Origin: Woeseiaceae bacterium
Lineage (GTDB): Bacteria > Pseudomonadota > Gammaproteobacteria > Steroidobacterales > Woeseiaceae
Assembly: GCA_021773115.1 (NCBI GenBank)
Contig: JAJFKS010000006.1
Span: forward strand, 186,001-250,000
DNA: 64,000 nt
Direction of reading: 5' to 3'
Shown here piece after piece: positions 1 through 9,141 of this stretch. The notes under the pieces are model-generated. The model was not told the DNA's origin and did not search any database. It saw only the letters and a list, made by a program, of their open reading frames with translations. Within the stretch, counting starts at the first letter, position 1; each line of letters opens with the position of its first letter. A program made the position numbers and the translations under genes.

Positions 1-716
1 GGACATTGCACGATTCCGGGAAATACCGGTACGCTCGGCATGTCGCCCTCGATATTGGTGGTGAACGTCTCCCCTTGCAGCTGAATTCCCATGCGGTCGT
101 TACGGTTACCCACGCGTATTTTTTTTTCAAACAAGCGCCTGGCGTCCCGAAGTTGACCCGTTTCGCAGGAGCGAGCAGCACGTAACATCCAGGATGACGA
201 TATCGGTGGGCGAAATTGTTCCGGTGTGCGCCGTTCAGAGACCTCGGTCGCAGATCTGAGATCGAGTTCATCGCCTCGTTTCAGTGCGCGCCCCGCATGG
301 CCACCGAAGGCGGCCGGCAAATAGGTTGAATCGGAGCCAAGCACGGCGTCGGCTTTTAGTCCGCCGGCAAATGCGACATAGGAACGCGCGCCGCGAGTCG
401 TGGCGCCAACTTCGAGGACATCGCCGCGTTTTGCGCGGCTGCTGCAATGCAGTTCGATCGCCCTGCCGTTGACGCGGACCATGGCTAATGCGCCGGTGAT
501 CGCGAATGAAACGGCCTCGCGAAATTCCAGCGTAACGCCATTCAGTGTGGTCTCCAGTGCAGCCATGCACGCCGGGTTGCCGACCAGCTTATTCGCCAGG
601 GCCATCGACAATGGGTCGGCCGCACCGCTTGCGGGCACGCCAAGATGCCGAAGACCTACACGTGGCCTGCTTTGAATCGTCGTTTGCAGGCCCGCTTTCA
701 GAATGCGCAGGCTCAT
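1..716 (-). CDS. pxpC: 5-oxoprolinase subunit C (PxpC/KipA), 3' part missing
   Basis: Biotin-dependent-carboxyltransferase-like subunit of the PxpABC 5-oxoprolinase, which hydrolyses 5-oxoproline to glutamate with ATP in the cytoplasm. About 238 codons are open from the ATG at 716 to the window edge, so the C-terminus is not visible. Near the N-terminus lies the family motif VPASGAADPLS, and further on VGNRNDRMG, matching the usual 'SDRMGxRL' block. The ATG overlaps the pxpB stop by four bases (ATGA), showing tight translational coupling. A run of nine A residues (minus strand, about 119-127) sits in the coding region, but the frame stays open on both sides and homology-like motifs continue, so I treat the gene as intact. 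Confidence 0.88.
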   Translation of the reverse strand, partial: MSLRILKAGLQTTIQSRPRVGLRHLGVPASGAADPLSMALANKLVGNPACMAALETTLNGVTLEFREAVSFAITGALAMVRVNGRAIELHCSSRAKRGDVLEVGATTRGARSYVAFAGGLKADAVLGSDSTYLPAAFGGHAGRALKRGDELDLRSATEVSERRTPEQFRPPISSSWMLRAARSCETGQLRDARRLFEKKIRVGNRNDRMGIQLQGETFTTNIEGDMPSVPVFPGIVQC

Positions 717-1333
717 TGGTGGCTCGCATCAACAAATCGCACCATCGCGCCGGGTTGCAGTGTGAATATTCGCGCCGAGTTCGGCCGGAACAGCTCGAAC
801 GAGGTTCTCCCAATGAGTGGCCAGCCACCGGGACCCTGCAATGCGTAAAGCCCGGTTCGGCCGCCGGCGATACCCACCGATCCCGCCTCGACCCGAACGC
901 GCGGCTCCTGCAGGCGCGGCACGTCCAGACGCGGGTCCAGTCCGCCGATGTAGGCAAAGCCCGGTGTAAAGCCAATCATGTCGACCTCGTATTCGCGCGC
1001 GGTGTGCAGCTCGATGAGCTCACTTTTCGACAATTGCAGGTGTTCACATATCGACATCAGCTCGGGACCGAAGTCGCCGCCATAAGTCACCGGAATTTCG
1101 TAGTGCTCTGCCGGCGGCAGGTTTTCTTCAAAGGCTTCGATGCTGGCTCTTTGAATCAACTTGCCTGCGGCTTCTCGGTCGAGCGCGGCCAGGTCGAAGC
1201 GAACGACAACCGAGTCAATTCCTGCAACAACGTCAATCCAGTCAGCGGCCGCGCGTAGCTGCCTTGCAACGGACTGTGCGGCTCGCGGGCCGTCGACGGA
1301 AATACTAATGAGATCATCACCCGCCGACAGCAT
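713..1333 (-). CDS. pxpB: 5-oxoprolinase subunit B (PxpB/KipI)
   Basis: Allophanate-hydrolase-subunit-1-like component of the PxpABC 5-oxoprolinase (206 residues). The signature GFTPGFAYIGGLD lies near residues 121-133, and GRTGLYALQGPGGWP near 158-172, both typical of KipI. The chosen ATG at 1333 lies 17 bases inside the end of pxpA; a TTG at 1342 would add three residues and cannot be excluded. pxpC begins inside its stop codon. The order pxpA-pxpB-pxpC with overlaps indicates one operon, whose function is salvage of the spontaneously formed metabolite pyroglutamate. Confidence 0.9.
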   Translation of the reverse strand: MLSAGDDLISISVDGPRAAQSVARQLRAAADWIDVVAGIDSVVVRFDLAALDREAAGKLIQRASIEAFEENLPPAEHYEIPVTYGGDFGPELMSICEHLQLSKSELIELHTAREYEVDMIGFTPGFAYIGGLDPRLDVPRLQEPRVRVEAGSVGIAGGRTGLYALQGPGGWPLIGRTSFELFRPNSARIFTLQPGAMVRFVDASHQ

Positions 1334-2021
1334 GAAGCTCAACCCCGCTGTTGCGTAAGGCTCGTCGAACTGCAGCGGCGGCCTGCACCGCACCGGTCGT
1401 GTCACCGTGAATGCACAGCGTATCAACTGTACCCACCAATTCGAGCGCCTGCTTGATGATGACGTCCAGTTGCTCATGCACTGCGCCGGGCTCAGATCGC
1501 GGCAAAAGTTGTCCATCAGCCGTATAGGCTCGATCAATAAAGCCCTCGGCGATAAACCGAAGTCCGCGCTCAACTGCGGCCCTCTGCAGTTCGCTACCTG
1601 GAAGGCCAACCAACGCTGCCCCGGGAACGGAATTCGCGATCGCGGTGGCGACCAGCGCAGCCAGACCGGCGTCGCGCGCTGCATCGTTGTACAGGGCACC
1701 GTGCGGTTTAACGTGTTGCAACACGGCGCCACTGCCCGCAGTAATCTCCAGCAGCGAATCGATTTGCTTCTGCAGCGACAACTGCAATGCCTCACCCACC
1801 ATGAATCCACTCCGGCGCCCGAAACCGCCCCGGTCCGGATAGGACGGATGTGCACCGATTGCGACCTGCTGCTTTAATGCCGCAGCGACCGTAAAGCGCA
1901 TACTGCTCGCATCCCCCGCGTGTCCACCGCAAGCGATGTTGCAGCTTGTGACAATTTCGAGGAGTTCGACATCTGAGGACTCACCTTCCCCCAGGTCCGC
2001 ATTCAGATCAACGCTCATCAT
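1317..2021 (-). CDS. pxpA: 5-oxoprolinase subunit A (PxpA, LamB/YcsF family)
   Basis: LamB/YcsF family protein (234 residues), the ATP-using partner of PxpBC. It starts with the diagnostic SVDLNADLGEGE and carries the family motifs SCNIACGGHAGD, GAHPSYPDRGGFGRR and HVKPHGALYNDA. Two ATG codons (2021, 2018) follow a good ribosome binding site (GGGAAG), so the start is secure to one residue. It lies four bases downstream of rsgA on the same strand and overlaps pxpB at its 3' end, suggesting that rsgA and pxpABC are co-transcribed. Confidence 0.93.
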   Translation of the reverse strand: MMSVDLNADLGEGESSDVELLEIVTSCNIACGGHAGDASSMRFTVAAALKQQVAIGAHPSYPDRGGFGRRSGFMVGEALQLSLQKQIDSLLEITAGSGAVLQHVKPHGALYNDAARDAGLAALVATAIANSVPGAALVGLPGSELQRAAVERGLRFIAEGFIDRAYTADGQLLPRSEPGAVHEQLDVIIKQALELVGTVDTLCIHGDTTGAVQAAAAVRRALRNSGVELHAVGG

Positions 2022-2025
2022 CTGC

Positions 2026-3069
2026 CTACTTCCCTTCTTTGCGATGTCGGGTTTCTGATTGAATGGTCTTGTACAGCTTGCCGAGTTGCTTATCCCGCGA
2101 GCGCCTGACCGCCATCGATTCCGAATTGCGCCGGTCCTCTGCCTGCAGTTTTTTGTAGCGCCGCAAGCGATCGGCATCGAGTTCTTCATTCGCAATCGCC
2201 TCCTGAACTTTGCAACCCGGTTCTGCATTGTGTTCACAATCCTGAAATCGACAGTGCTCTGCGAGTGCAGCAATATCCGCGAACACGTCATCCAATGCGT
2301 CACCCATGTCCACCAACTGCAGCTCGCGCATGCCCGGTGTGTCGATCAGCCAGCCGCCGTCCGGCAATGCATGCATTGATCGCTGAGTTGTCGTGTGCCG
2401 CCCGCGTTGGTCATCTTCGCGCGCCGCGGAAGTCTGTTGTGCGGCGCCGCTCAATGAATTGATCAGGGTCGATTTACCAACGCCCGACGAGCCCAGCAAC
2501 GCGACCGTTTGCCCGACGGTGCACCAGCTTTGCAGTACGGCAACCTGCTCCGTATCCCGGGCGTCCAATGCCTCTACCATGATGCCGGGCGATACGGCTC
2601 GTGCGGCCTTGAGGAAGTCGTCAACCGATACGACGGTATCCACCTTGGTGATGACAATAATGGGAAAGGCGCCCGCGTCGTGCGCGATCGCCAGGTAACG
2701 CTCGAGGCGAGCAACATTGAAATCGCGATTCGCTGACGTCACGACGAACACGGTGTCGACATTTGCGGCAATGCGCTGAATCTCGCCCGCTGACCCCGCT
2801 GCACGGCGCTTAAATGCACCGAACGGATCCAGGCGTCGCACGATTTGTGCACTGCCGATATCAACCAGAACCCAGTCGCCAACCGTCAGGCTCATCTGCA
2901 AGTTTCGAGCCCGCAATTCAAGGGCCATCGTGCCACTGGCACCCGCCGCTTCAACGCGACCGCGATGCACGCTCATGATGCGCAGCGCATCGAAGTCCCC
3001 GGCCTCGTCGACCTGAACTTGAAAGTGCGTACGCCATCCAAGCTTTGCTAACGAATCATTGCTGCTCAT
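2026..3069 (-). CDS. rsgA: Ribosome small subunit-dependent GTPase A (RsgA)
   Basis: Circularly permuted GTPase that helps mature the 30S ribosomal subunit (347 residues from the ATG at 3069; a GTG at 3078 would add three). Order of elements: an N-terminal OB-fold region, the G4 motif TKVD, the P-loop GSSGVGKST, the G3 motif DTPG, and a C-terminal zinc knuckle with the pattern C-x4-C-x-H...EPGC. The permuted G4-G1-G3 order is diagnostic. No strong ribosome binding site is visible. The gene is divergent from the SDR gene with only 42 bases between start codons, so the two promoters must overlap. Confidence 0.95.
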   Translation of the reverse strand: MSSNDSLAKLGWRTHFQVQVDEAGDFDALRIMSVHRGRVEAAGASGTMALELRARNLQMSLTVGDWVLVDIGSAQIVRRLDPFGAFKRRAAGSAGEIQRIAANVDTVFVVTSANRDFNVARLERYLAIAHDAGAFPIIVITKVDTVVSVDDFLKAARAVSPGIMVEALDARDTEQVAVLQSWCTVGQTVALLGSSGVGKSTLINSLSGAAQQTSAAREDDQRGRHTTTQRSMHALPDGGWLIDTPGMRELQLVDMGDALDDVFADIAALAEHCRFQDCEHNAEPGCKVQEAIANEELDADRLRRYKKLQAEDRRNSESMAVRRSRDKQLGKLYKTIQSETRHRKEGK

Positions 3070-3111
3070 GGGATACACTGGATAGCACGATCCGTGTCCG
3101 TGGGGAAGAAC

Positions 3112-3846
3112 ATGAGTGTAGCCCTGGTTACTGGTGCCAGTTCCGGAATAGGAGCGGCCACCGCAATTGCCTTCGCAGAAGCCGGTTGGGACGTCATGGC
3201 CGCAGGACGTGACGAGGGACGCCTTGAGGAAGTCGCGGACGTTTCCGATCAGATCGCAATCTGGGCAGGCGAACTGGGTGAGTCGTCGGAATGTGACGAA
3301 CTGGTGTCTGACACGATCGACGAATTTGGCAGCATTGACTGCCTGGTGAATTCAGCGGGCATTTTGTTACGTGGCGACGCCGTTGAGACCAGCGATGAGA
3401 CCTGGGAAGACACACTCTCGATCAATCTCGATATTCCGTTTTTCCTGAGTCGAGCAGCGATGCCGTATTTGCAAAAAACGCGTGGCAGCATTGTCAACAT
3501 TTCGTCGAACTGGGGCCTGCGGGCCGGTGAGCGGGCGGTTGCTTACTGTGCAAGCAAAGGCGGTCTCATCCTGTTGACGAAGGCGATGGCACTGGATGCC
3601 GCGGCGGATGGCATTCGCGTGAATGCAATTTGCCCGGGCGGCGTAGACACGCCGATGCTCGCCGCCGGTGCCACATTGGCAGGACAGGATGTCGACGAGT
3701 TTCTCGCCGAGGTTGCAGAGTTCAGTCCGAATGGTCGCATCGCAACACCCGAAGAAGTCGCGGGCCTGGTGCTGTTTCTTGCCAGCGATGCGGCGAGCCA
3801 GATTACCGGCGCCGCGATCCCGATCGATGGCGGCCTGTCCGCCTGA
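3112..3846 (+). CDS. SDR family NAD(P)-dependent oxidoreductase
   Basis: Classical short-chain dehydrogenase/reductase (244 residues). The cofactor-binding motif TGASSGIG is at the N-terminus, NSAG replaces the common NNAG, and the catalytic Ser (SSNWG), Tyr and Lys (YCASK) are present. The C-terminal ITGAAIPIDGG is typical. The ATG at 3112 is preceded by GGGGA at good spacing; a GTG at 3094 would add six residues. The substrate cannot be inferred. The gene is monocistronic, divergent from rsgA and convergent with pmbA. Confidence 0.9.
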   Translation: MSVALVTGASSGIGAATAIAFAEAGWDVMAAGRDEGRLEEVADVSDQIAIWAGELGESSECDELVSDTIDEFGSIDCLVNSAGILLRGDAVETSDETWEDTLSINLDIPFFLSRAAMPYLQKTRGSIVNISSNWGLRAGERAVAYCASKGGLILLTKAMALDAAADGIRVNAICPGGVDTPMLAAGATLAGQDVDEFLAEVAEFSPNGRIATPEEVAGLVLFLASDAASQITGAAIPIDGGLSA

Positions 3847-3859
3847 GCACGATCAGGCG
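3840..3859. terminator. Inverted repeat spanning two convergent stop codons
   Basis: Perfect 7-bp inverted repeat (arms 3840-3846 and 3853-3859, six-base loop). The stop codon of the SDR gene lies in the left arm and that of pmbA in the right arm. There is no U-tract, so it is at most a weak bidirectional terminator or a roadblock between convergent genes. Confidence 0.4.
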
Positions 3860-5169
3860 CCTGAGAAATCCACGTCACTAAAGACCAGTGATGGCGACAG
3901 AGTTGCTGAATACGGATAGACATCGTTGCCGGTCATTTCAAGTCGGCCGAACAGATCCCGAAGGTTGCCGGTGACATTCATTTCCCCGACCGGTCGTCCG
4001 ACTTTGCCGTTTTCGATCATGTGACCGCGAAGTCCGAGCGAAAAGTCGCCGGTCGTGTTGTCCGCGTTTCCGCCCAGCCAGGATGTTACGTAAACACCTG
4101 TCCCAATGGCCGCCAGCAATTCATCCAGTGACCGATCACCTGTACCTACGAGCCGGTTCGATGGCGACCCGGTTGTCACTGCCAGGCCGGCCTTACGTCC
4201 ATAGTAGGCATCGACATAGAGATTCCTGACCACACCATTTTCGACAACGGGCATCACCTTCGCAGCGATCCCCTCATCATCGAAATGCCGTGATGCGAGT
4301 CCGCGCTTGATGAGCGGGTCATCGATAATCGTCAACTTGTCACTGAAGGCTTTTTCGCCGACAAGCCCGGCCCAGTAGGATTGTCCCTGCTGTACGCGAC
4401 GTGCATTTGCCGGACCCAGCAAGCGTCCGATCAAGGAGGCGGCGGCACGAGAGTCCACCAGCATCGTCGCTTTGACCGTCGGTCCTTTTTCCGAATTGAG
4501 CCGCGACAACACGCGTTGCAACGCGGTATCGGCCACGCTCGAGGCCGTCGGCAGCGTCCCTATGTGCGGACTGCCGACATAAAAGCTGTCCTCAGCTCGC
4601 CTCTCGCCCTGGTCCCGGAGCGTAATTTCCGAACCGTACCAGCAGTAGGTCGATTCGCGGCTGCCCGAGAAGCCATTGCTGCTGACCGTGGTGGAACCGT
4701 AAGTGCCGTCGTAAACGCCTGCCGTCGTGGATATCACCTTGTCATGATTGCTCGCAATCGTGTCGATAGCTTCACACCAGGCAAGCCGCTGCTCGCGGCT
4801 GATATCAGCAACCGCAGGATCAACCAGGTCGAGATCAAGTTCGGAGCGGCCCTTGAAGAGTTCCGGTGGGGTAATCTCCCGAAACTCATCCGGTTCCAGC
4901 GCGTTGGTGATCGCTACGGCTTCGGCGACGAAGCCCTTCAGGCGTTCGGGCGTGAGATCCGTTGTCTGGTGGCTGGAATATCGACCGGCGGCATAGACCT
5001 GGATGGCCAGGCCCTGCGACGTCGTGTCCTTGACCTTCTCCAGCGCGCCGTCCCGATATTCAAAGGTCACATCACGGCTCTGAGAGATCGTCGCGACTAT
5101 CTCATCAGCACCGGCTGCTTTCGCGATCTCGACAGCGTGTTCAGCCTGCTTCAATGCATCAACCCGCAT
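3853..5169 (-). CDS. pmbA: TldD/PmbA family protein, TldE subunit
   Basis: PmbA/TldE (438 residues), the non-catalytic partner of the TldD metalloprotease, which acts on modified peptides and the antitoxin CcdA in enterobacteria. No signal peptide is visible. It lacks the HExxxH zinc motif, as expected for TldE, and its C-terminal half has the family pattern (NTTGDFSLGLRGHMIENG followed by GEMNVTGN). The ATG lies 11 bases inside the tldD stop, so the two are co-translated. The odd point is that its partner carries a Tat-type leader whereas this subunit has none. Confidence 0.92.
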   Translation of the reverse strand: MRVDALKQAEHAVEIAKAAGADEIVATISQSRDVTFEYRDGALEKVKDTTSQGLAIQVYAAGRYSSHQTTDLTPERLKGFVAEAVAITNALEPDEFREITPPELFKGRSELDLDLVDPAVADISREQRLAWCEAIDTIASNHDKVISTTAGVYDGTYGSTTVSSNGFSGSRESTYCWYGSEITLRDQGERRAEDSFYVGSPHIGTLPTASSVADTALQRVLSRLNSEKGPTVKATMLVDSRAAASLIGRLLGPANARRVQQGQSYWAGLVGEKAFSDKLTIIDDPLIKRGLASRHFDDEGIAAKVMPVVENGVVRNLYVDAYYGRKAGLAVTTGSPSNRLVGTGDRSLDELLAAIGTGVYVTSWLGGNADNTTGDFSLGLRGHMIENGKVGRPVGEMNVTGNLRDLFGRLEMTGNDVYPYSATLSPSLVFSDVDFSGA

Positions 5170-6700
5170 TTTCGCCTCCTACCGTCATGTTGGAGACCAG
5201 CACCGTCGGGATGCCCTGTGACACCGGAACACTCTGCCCATTCTTGCCGCAGGTCCAGCCGCCGGTGTCGAGACGCGCGTCATTCGCGACCATCGTGATA
5301 CGTTTCAGAGACTCGGGACCGTTGCCAATTATGTTCACGTCCTTGATGGGCGCCGTGACTTTGCCGTTTTCGACCAGCCAGCCGTTTTTGACGTAGAACG
5401 TGTAATCACCTGCGCCGATCTGTACCTGTCCGTTGGTGTAGGTTTCGCAAATGATGCCGCGATCAACGCTCGCAATAATCTCATCTTTGGTATGCGGGCC
5501 GTCTTCCATGAAGGTACAGCTCATCCGTGGCATCGGCGCGTACTGATAGGACTCGCGTCGGCCGGAGCCGGTGGCTTTCAAGCCGTATTGTTTCGCACTG
5601 ATCTGATCGTGCAGGTAGGACTTCAGAATGCCCTGCTCGACCATCACGGTGCGACCCGCCTTGTTGCCTTCATCATCATAATTCAGCGCACCGCGTTCGC
5701 GCGGGATGTCAGCCTGATCGACGACGGTCACGAAGTTTTCGGCGACTTTTTTGCCGATCATATCGGAGTAAATGCTGGTGCCCTTGCGGTTAAAGTCCGC
5801 TTCCATGCCGTGACCGATTGCCTCATGCAACAAGATGCCGCTGGCGCCGGCTGCCAGGATCACCGGCATCTCACCGGCCGGCGGGCGCCGCGCTTCAAAC
5901 TGGATCAGGGTGCGATCGACAGCCTCGTCAACCATCGCCGACAGGCGATCTTCCGAAAACCACGAGAACTCTTCGCGTGCTGCGATATTGGAATAGCCGG
6001 TCTGCGTTTCGCCGCCCTTTTTGGCTGTGACGACCACGGTAACCCGTGCCATCGGGCGATGATCGGTGACCAGCTTGCCGTCGAGCGTGGCGATCATGAC
6101 GCGTTCATCGCCGTCGCTCCAGTAGACCGCAACTTTCTCGATGGCCGGATCTTTTGACTTGGCCTGCTGCTCGATGGTTTTCATGACGGGCAGCTTTTGC
6201 TCAACGCCGACATCTGCCCAGGGCACTGTCGTCGTGTAAAGATTGCCGGCCGCCAGCGGATTGAACTGCTGGGGTGCTACGACCTGGCTACCGGACGCAA
6301 TCGCTGACGCTGTTCGAGCAGCGGCGAGCATCGATGGCAAGGTCAGGTCCTCGGTGAAGGCGTAGCCTGTTTGTTCGCCAATGACGACGCGTAAGCCAAC
6401 GCCCTGCGCGATTCCGGAATTGGCGCTACTGACAATACCATCCTCCAGCGTCAGCGAATTGCTGCGGCTGTGCTGGAAATACAGATCCGCGGTATCCGCA
6501 CCGCGAGACGTCAGTTCCGACATCACTCGCGCGACGGTTGCCTGGTCAACACCAAACCAGTCCATGAACGGGTTCGCGGGCATTGCTGCAGAAATTGCGG
6601 TCGCGCTTTGAATGCCACAGCCGGACAGAAACCCCGGCATGGTGACAATCGCGCTGCCCGCCGCAACGGTGCCCAGAAATTCTCTGCGTTTGATAGCCAT
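5159..6700 (-). CDS. tldD: TldD-type metallopeptidase with Tat-like leader
   Basis: Catalytic TldD-family metalloprotease (513 residues). The zinc-binding HEAIGHGMEADF (HExxxH) is in the middle of the protein, and the C-terminal part has GGWTCGKNGQ, typical of the family. The start at 6700 follows an AAGGGAA ribosome binding site. The N-terminus (KRREFLGTVAAGSA...GFLSGC) is a twin-arginine leader followed by a possible lipobox, so this copy may be exported and lipid-anchored, unlike the cytosolic E. coli protein. It is the first gene of the tldD-pmbA operon. Confidence 0.9.
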   Translation of the reverse strand: MAIKRREFLGTVAAGSAIVTMPGFLSGCGIQSATAISAAMPANPFMDWFGVDQATVARVMSELTSRGADTADLYFQHSRSNSLTLEDGIVSSANSGIAQGVGLRVVIGEQTGYAFTEDLTLPSMLAAARTASAIASGSQVVAPQQFNPLAAGNLYTTTVPWADVGVEQKLPVMKTIEQQAKSKDPAIEKVAVYWSDGDERVMIATLDGKLVTDHRPMARVTVVVTAKKGGETQTGYSNIAAREEFSWFSEDRLSAMVDEAVDRTLIQFEARRPPAGEMPVILAAGASGILLHEAIGHGMEADFNRKGTSIYSDMIGKKVAENFVTVVDQADIPRERGALNYDDEGNKAGRTVMVEQGILKSYLHDQISAKQYGLKATGSGRRESYQYAPMPRMSCTFMEDGPHTKDEIIASVDRGIICETYTNGQVQIGAGDYTFYVKNGWLVENGKVTAPIKDVNIIGNGPESLKRITMVANDARLDTGGWTCGKNGQSVPVSQGIPTVLVSNMTVGGENAG

Positions 6701-6755
6701 AGTTTTCCCTTGTTGGACTCCATTTAGATGCATCGGAGTCTGAAATCGTTTCGAT

Positions 6756-7391
6756 CTAGCGGCGCTGCCTGGCCCAGTATTTGATCAGTGCGAAGCCGAA
6801 TACCATACCACCGAGGTGCGCAAAGTTCGCGATACCCGGCGACGCGCCCGTGTACCCCATAGTCAGCTCAAAAAGACCCAGCAGGATCACAAAGTATTTG
6901 GCCGGCATTGGAATCGGCGGGAACATCAGCATGATGCGTCGATTCGGGAACGCCATGCCGTAGGCGAGGAATATACCGAATACGCCGCCCGATGCGCCAA
7001 CCGTCGGCACGCCCCAACCCTGCAGGACACCGGCGAGCAATTGCACGATGCCGGCGCCGACAACACAAACTAAATAGTAGGTCAGAAATCGACGCGCGCC
7101 CATCAGGCGCTCGATGTCTCGACCAAACATCCACAGCATCAACATGTTGAAGATGATGTGCATCCACGATCGCGTGTCGTGCATGAAGCCATAGGTCACG
7201 AGTTGCCAGGGCAGGAACGGTGGAAACTGATAGCCCGGCGGGCTAACAAGCGGCTGCAATGCAAACATACGCATCATCAAACCCGGCATGAATTGCTGCA
7301 GCGCGAAAACCAGGCCGTTGGCGATCAACAGTATGAAGATGACATCCGGGATCGCGCTGTTGGATTGCCGGCTGAAAATTTGCTGATTCAT
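6756..7391 (-). CDS. Rhomboid family intramembrane serine protease
   Basis: Six-TM rhomboid protease (211 residues). The catalytic serine is in GASGGVFGIF and the catalytic histidine in NFAHLGGMVFG near the C-terminus; the motif HIIFNMLMLWMFG in TM2 supplies the oxyanion residues. The start ATG at 7391 follows AAGGAC; longer frames upstream have no family similarity. It probably cleaves membrane proteins within the bilayer. It is downstream of lemA-DUF2207 on the same strand with a 49-base gap and may be part of that unit. Confidence 0.9.
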   Translation of the reverse strand: MNQQIFSRQSNSAIPDVIFILLIANGLVFALQQFMPGLMMRMFALQPLVSPPGYQFPPFLPWQLVTYGFMHDTRSWMHIIFNMLMLWMFGRDIERLMGARRFLTYYLVCVVGAGIVQLLAGVLQGWGVPTVGASGGVFGIFLAYGMAFPNRRIMLMFPPIPMPAKYFVILLGLFELTMGYTGASPGIANFAHLGGMVFGFALIKYWARQRR

Positions 7392-7440
7392 TTGCGTCCT
7401 TGCTTGTCCAAATCTTTGACCGCGTATACTGCGAAAGTTT

Positions 7441-9141
7441 CTACCACCCGCCACCGCCGCCGCCGCCACCACCACCGCCCGACGATCCGCCACCTCCCCC
7501 GCCCGATGACGAACCGGGTGGACTGACCGATGATCCTAATGCGGAATTCAATCCACTCGACAATATACTGGTGGCTCTCGTGAGGTTTGATGAGCTAAAG
7601 CTACCGTTGTACCAGTTTGGGCGGTAGCCCTTGCCATCTTCACCGCGAATCGATGCGAGCAAACTCCCAAACCGCTCGGACCATTCCTGATCGACGCCGA
7701 GCGCCAGCGCGAAGGGTAAATACGTCTCGAACAATTCAGGGGTTTTTTCGGGTGGGTTGCGCAGGTTCATTTCATCTTTTTCGGCAATTTCGAGGTAATC
7801 CTTGAAGCCCAGCATCTCATCGAGCACCTTGCGGCCGCGAAGTGTTGGTCGCCGCATGCTATATCCGAAAAGACCCATGATCAGAAACAGCGGGATTACC
7901 AGCAATAAGGACATTTTTGTCGGGCCGCTGCCGGTGTTAAACGAAACTATCGTTGTGGCCAGCACAATAATGACCGCCGGAATATTGAAGAGACCATTGG
8001 TCCGGAAATAAGTCTTATAGTAGTCCGTCTTCAGCGATTTCTTATGTGCGCTCTGCGCTGCCCCGAGCCTTGCATGGTTGGAGTTCTGTAGCGTTACCGT
8101 ATTGCTTGTTTTAAAAAGCTCGTCGTACAGCTCCTTTTCACCTGTCGCCAGCGCCGTTCCTGGCGCATCGGAATCGAGCTTCTTGAGGCTGTGAGTACCG
8201 CCCTTGTTGATTATCTGCAGATAGCCCTTTACGGCCAGACTGACAACACCGGCCGTCAAGGTCTTGTTATCGTAATACATCTGCCGGATGTAACGCAGCG
8301 AAGCCGGTGAGAATCCCTCGGGTGGTACATAGCGGGTGACGATAACGCCTTCATCAGGATCTTTGCCTGCGGCACGCCAGACCGGAATATAGTAGGCCAG
8401 CAGCAACAGGTAGCCAATTGCCAGAACCAGTAGATTGAGGTTGTCACTGAGTAACCAGCGCAGCCGCTGCACTTGTGTCGGTTCCTCGACCAGGCCCTTC
8501 GGCCAGCCGACAGCGATCGTCAGGCCATGCGACGCCGGTAAGGCCTTGTTGGCACTGAAATGAACAGCCCCGGCGTCATCCATGTGGCGGCTGTAGTCCT
8601 GTTCGTTTGAGCCAAAGCGTCCGGTGTACGCCTCAACCAGTACCTCATTACGCGGCACTTCAAAATCGAAATGCACCGTCGCACTCGCCTTGTCAATCGG
8701 GAAGTCCCAGCGGTTGCCGGTAACGTTCCAGTACAACTCATCGTGCTCATCAAAGAAGCCGAGCAGGCGATTCGCCCGGTATCGATACGTGTAGGTGTGC
8801 ACACCGGGTTCGATATAACGATCCGAGCGGCCAAAATAGGTTCGAATATCGCGTTGCTGCCGTACAACATGGAAGGCCTCCCGCGAGTCGTTCCGCAGCA
8901 CGGCCAACGGCTCGACCGTAATCAGATAGTTGTTGCCCAGCCGATCCTGGTACTCGACCGGAAAATCGCGATAAATACCGCGCCGGATTTGATTACCCTC
9001 CGCGCGTACCTGGATGGTCTCGGTAACTTCGATCCGGCCATCGCTCATCACGCGCACATCACTGTGAAAACGCAATATTCGTTCGTCCGAATACGCGCTG
9101 CTGGCCAGGAATAGTAGAACAACGACAAACCAATGCTTCAT
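7441..9141 (-). CDS. DUF2207 domain membrane protein with Gly-rich tail
   Basis: DUF2207 protein of 566 residues. Signal peptide at residues 1-18, an extracytoplasmic DUF2207 beta domain to about 230, a TM helix around 235-255, a cytoplasmic stretch, two further TM helices around 390-430, and a terminal tail made almost only of Gly and Ser ending in GW. Its ATG overlaps the lemA stop by four bases. LemA plus DUF2207 is a common conserved pair of unknown function in the envelope. The Gly-rich end is normal for this family, so it is not a frameshift. Confidence 0.9.
   Translation of the reverse strand: MKHWFVVVLLFLASSAYSDERILRFHSDVRVMSDGRIEVTETIQVRAEGNQIRRGIYRDFPVEYQDRLGNNYLITVEPLAVLRNDSREAFHVVRQQRDIRTYFGRSDRYIEPGVHTYTYRYRANRLLGFFDEHDELYWNVTGNRWDFPIDKASATVHFDFEVPRNEVLVEAYTGRFGSNEQDYSRHMDDAGAVHFSANKALPASHGLTIAVGWPKGLVEEPTQVQRLRWLLSDNLNLLVLAIGYLLLLAYYIPVWRAAGKDPDEGVIVTRYVPPEGFSPASLRYIRQMYYDNKTLTAGVVSLAVKGYLQIINKGGTHSLKKLDSDAPGTALATGEKELYDELFKTSNTVTLQNSNHARLGAAQSAHKKSLKTDYYKTYFRTNGLFNIPAVIIVLATTIVSFNTGSGPTKMSLLLVIPLFLIMGLFGYSMRRPTLRGRKVLDEMLGFKDYLEIAEKDEMNLRNPPEKTPELFETYLPFALALGVDQEWSERFGSLLASIRGEDGKGYRPNWYNGSFSSSNLTRATSILSSGLNSALGSSVSPPGSSSGGGGGGSSGGGGGGGGGGGW

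Noticed and set aside
60..260. Possible frameshift in pxpC near the A-tract
   Set aside because: A neighbouring frame gave a loosely similar stretch, but the main frame is open, of the right length and reaches the conserved NDRMG block.
545..1258. Long plus-strand frame opposite pxpB and pxpC
   Set aside because: No family motifs, and the opposite strand has three recognised pxp genes.
7400..7627. Plus-strand frame with a polyproline stretch
   Set aside because: Antisense to the Gly-rich tail of the DUF2207 gene; GGN codons become CCN.
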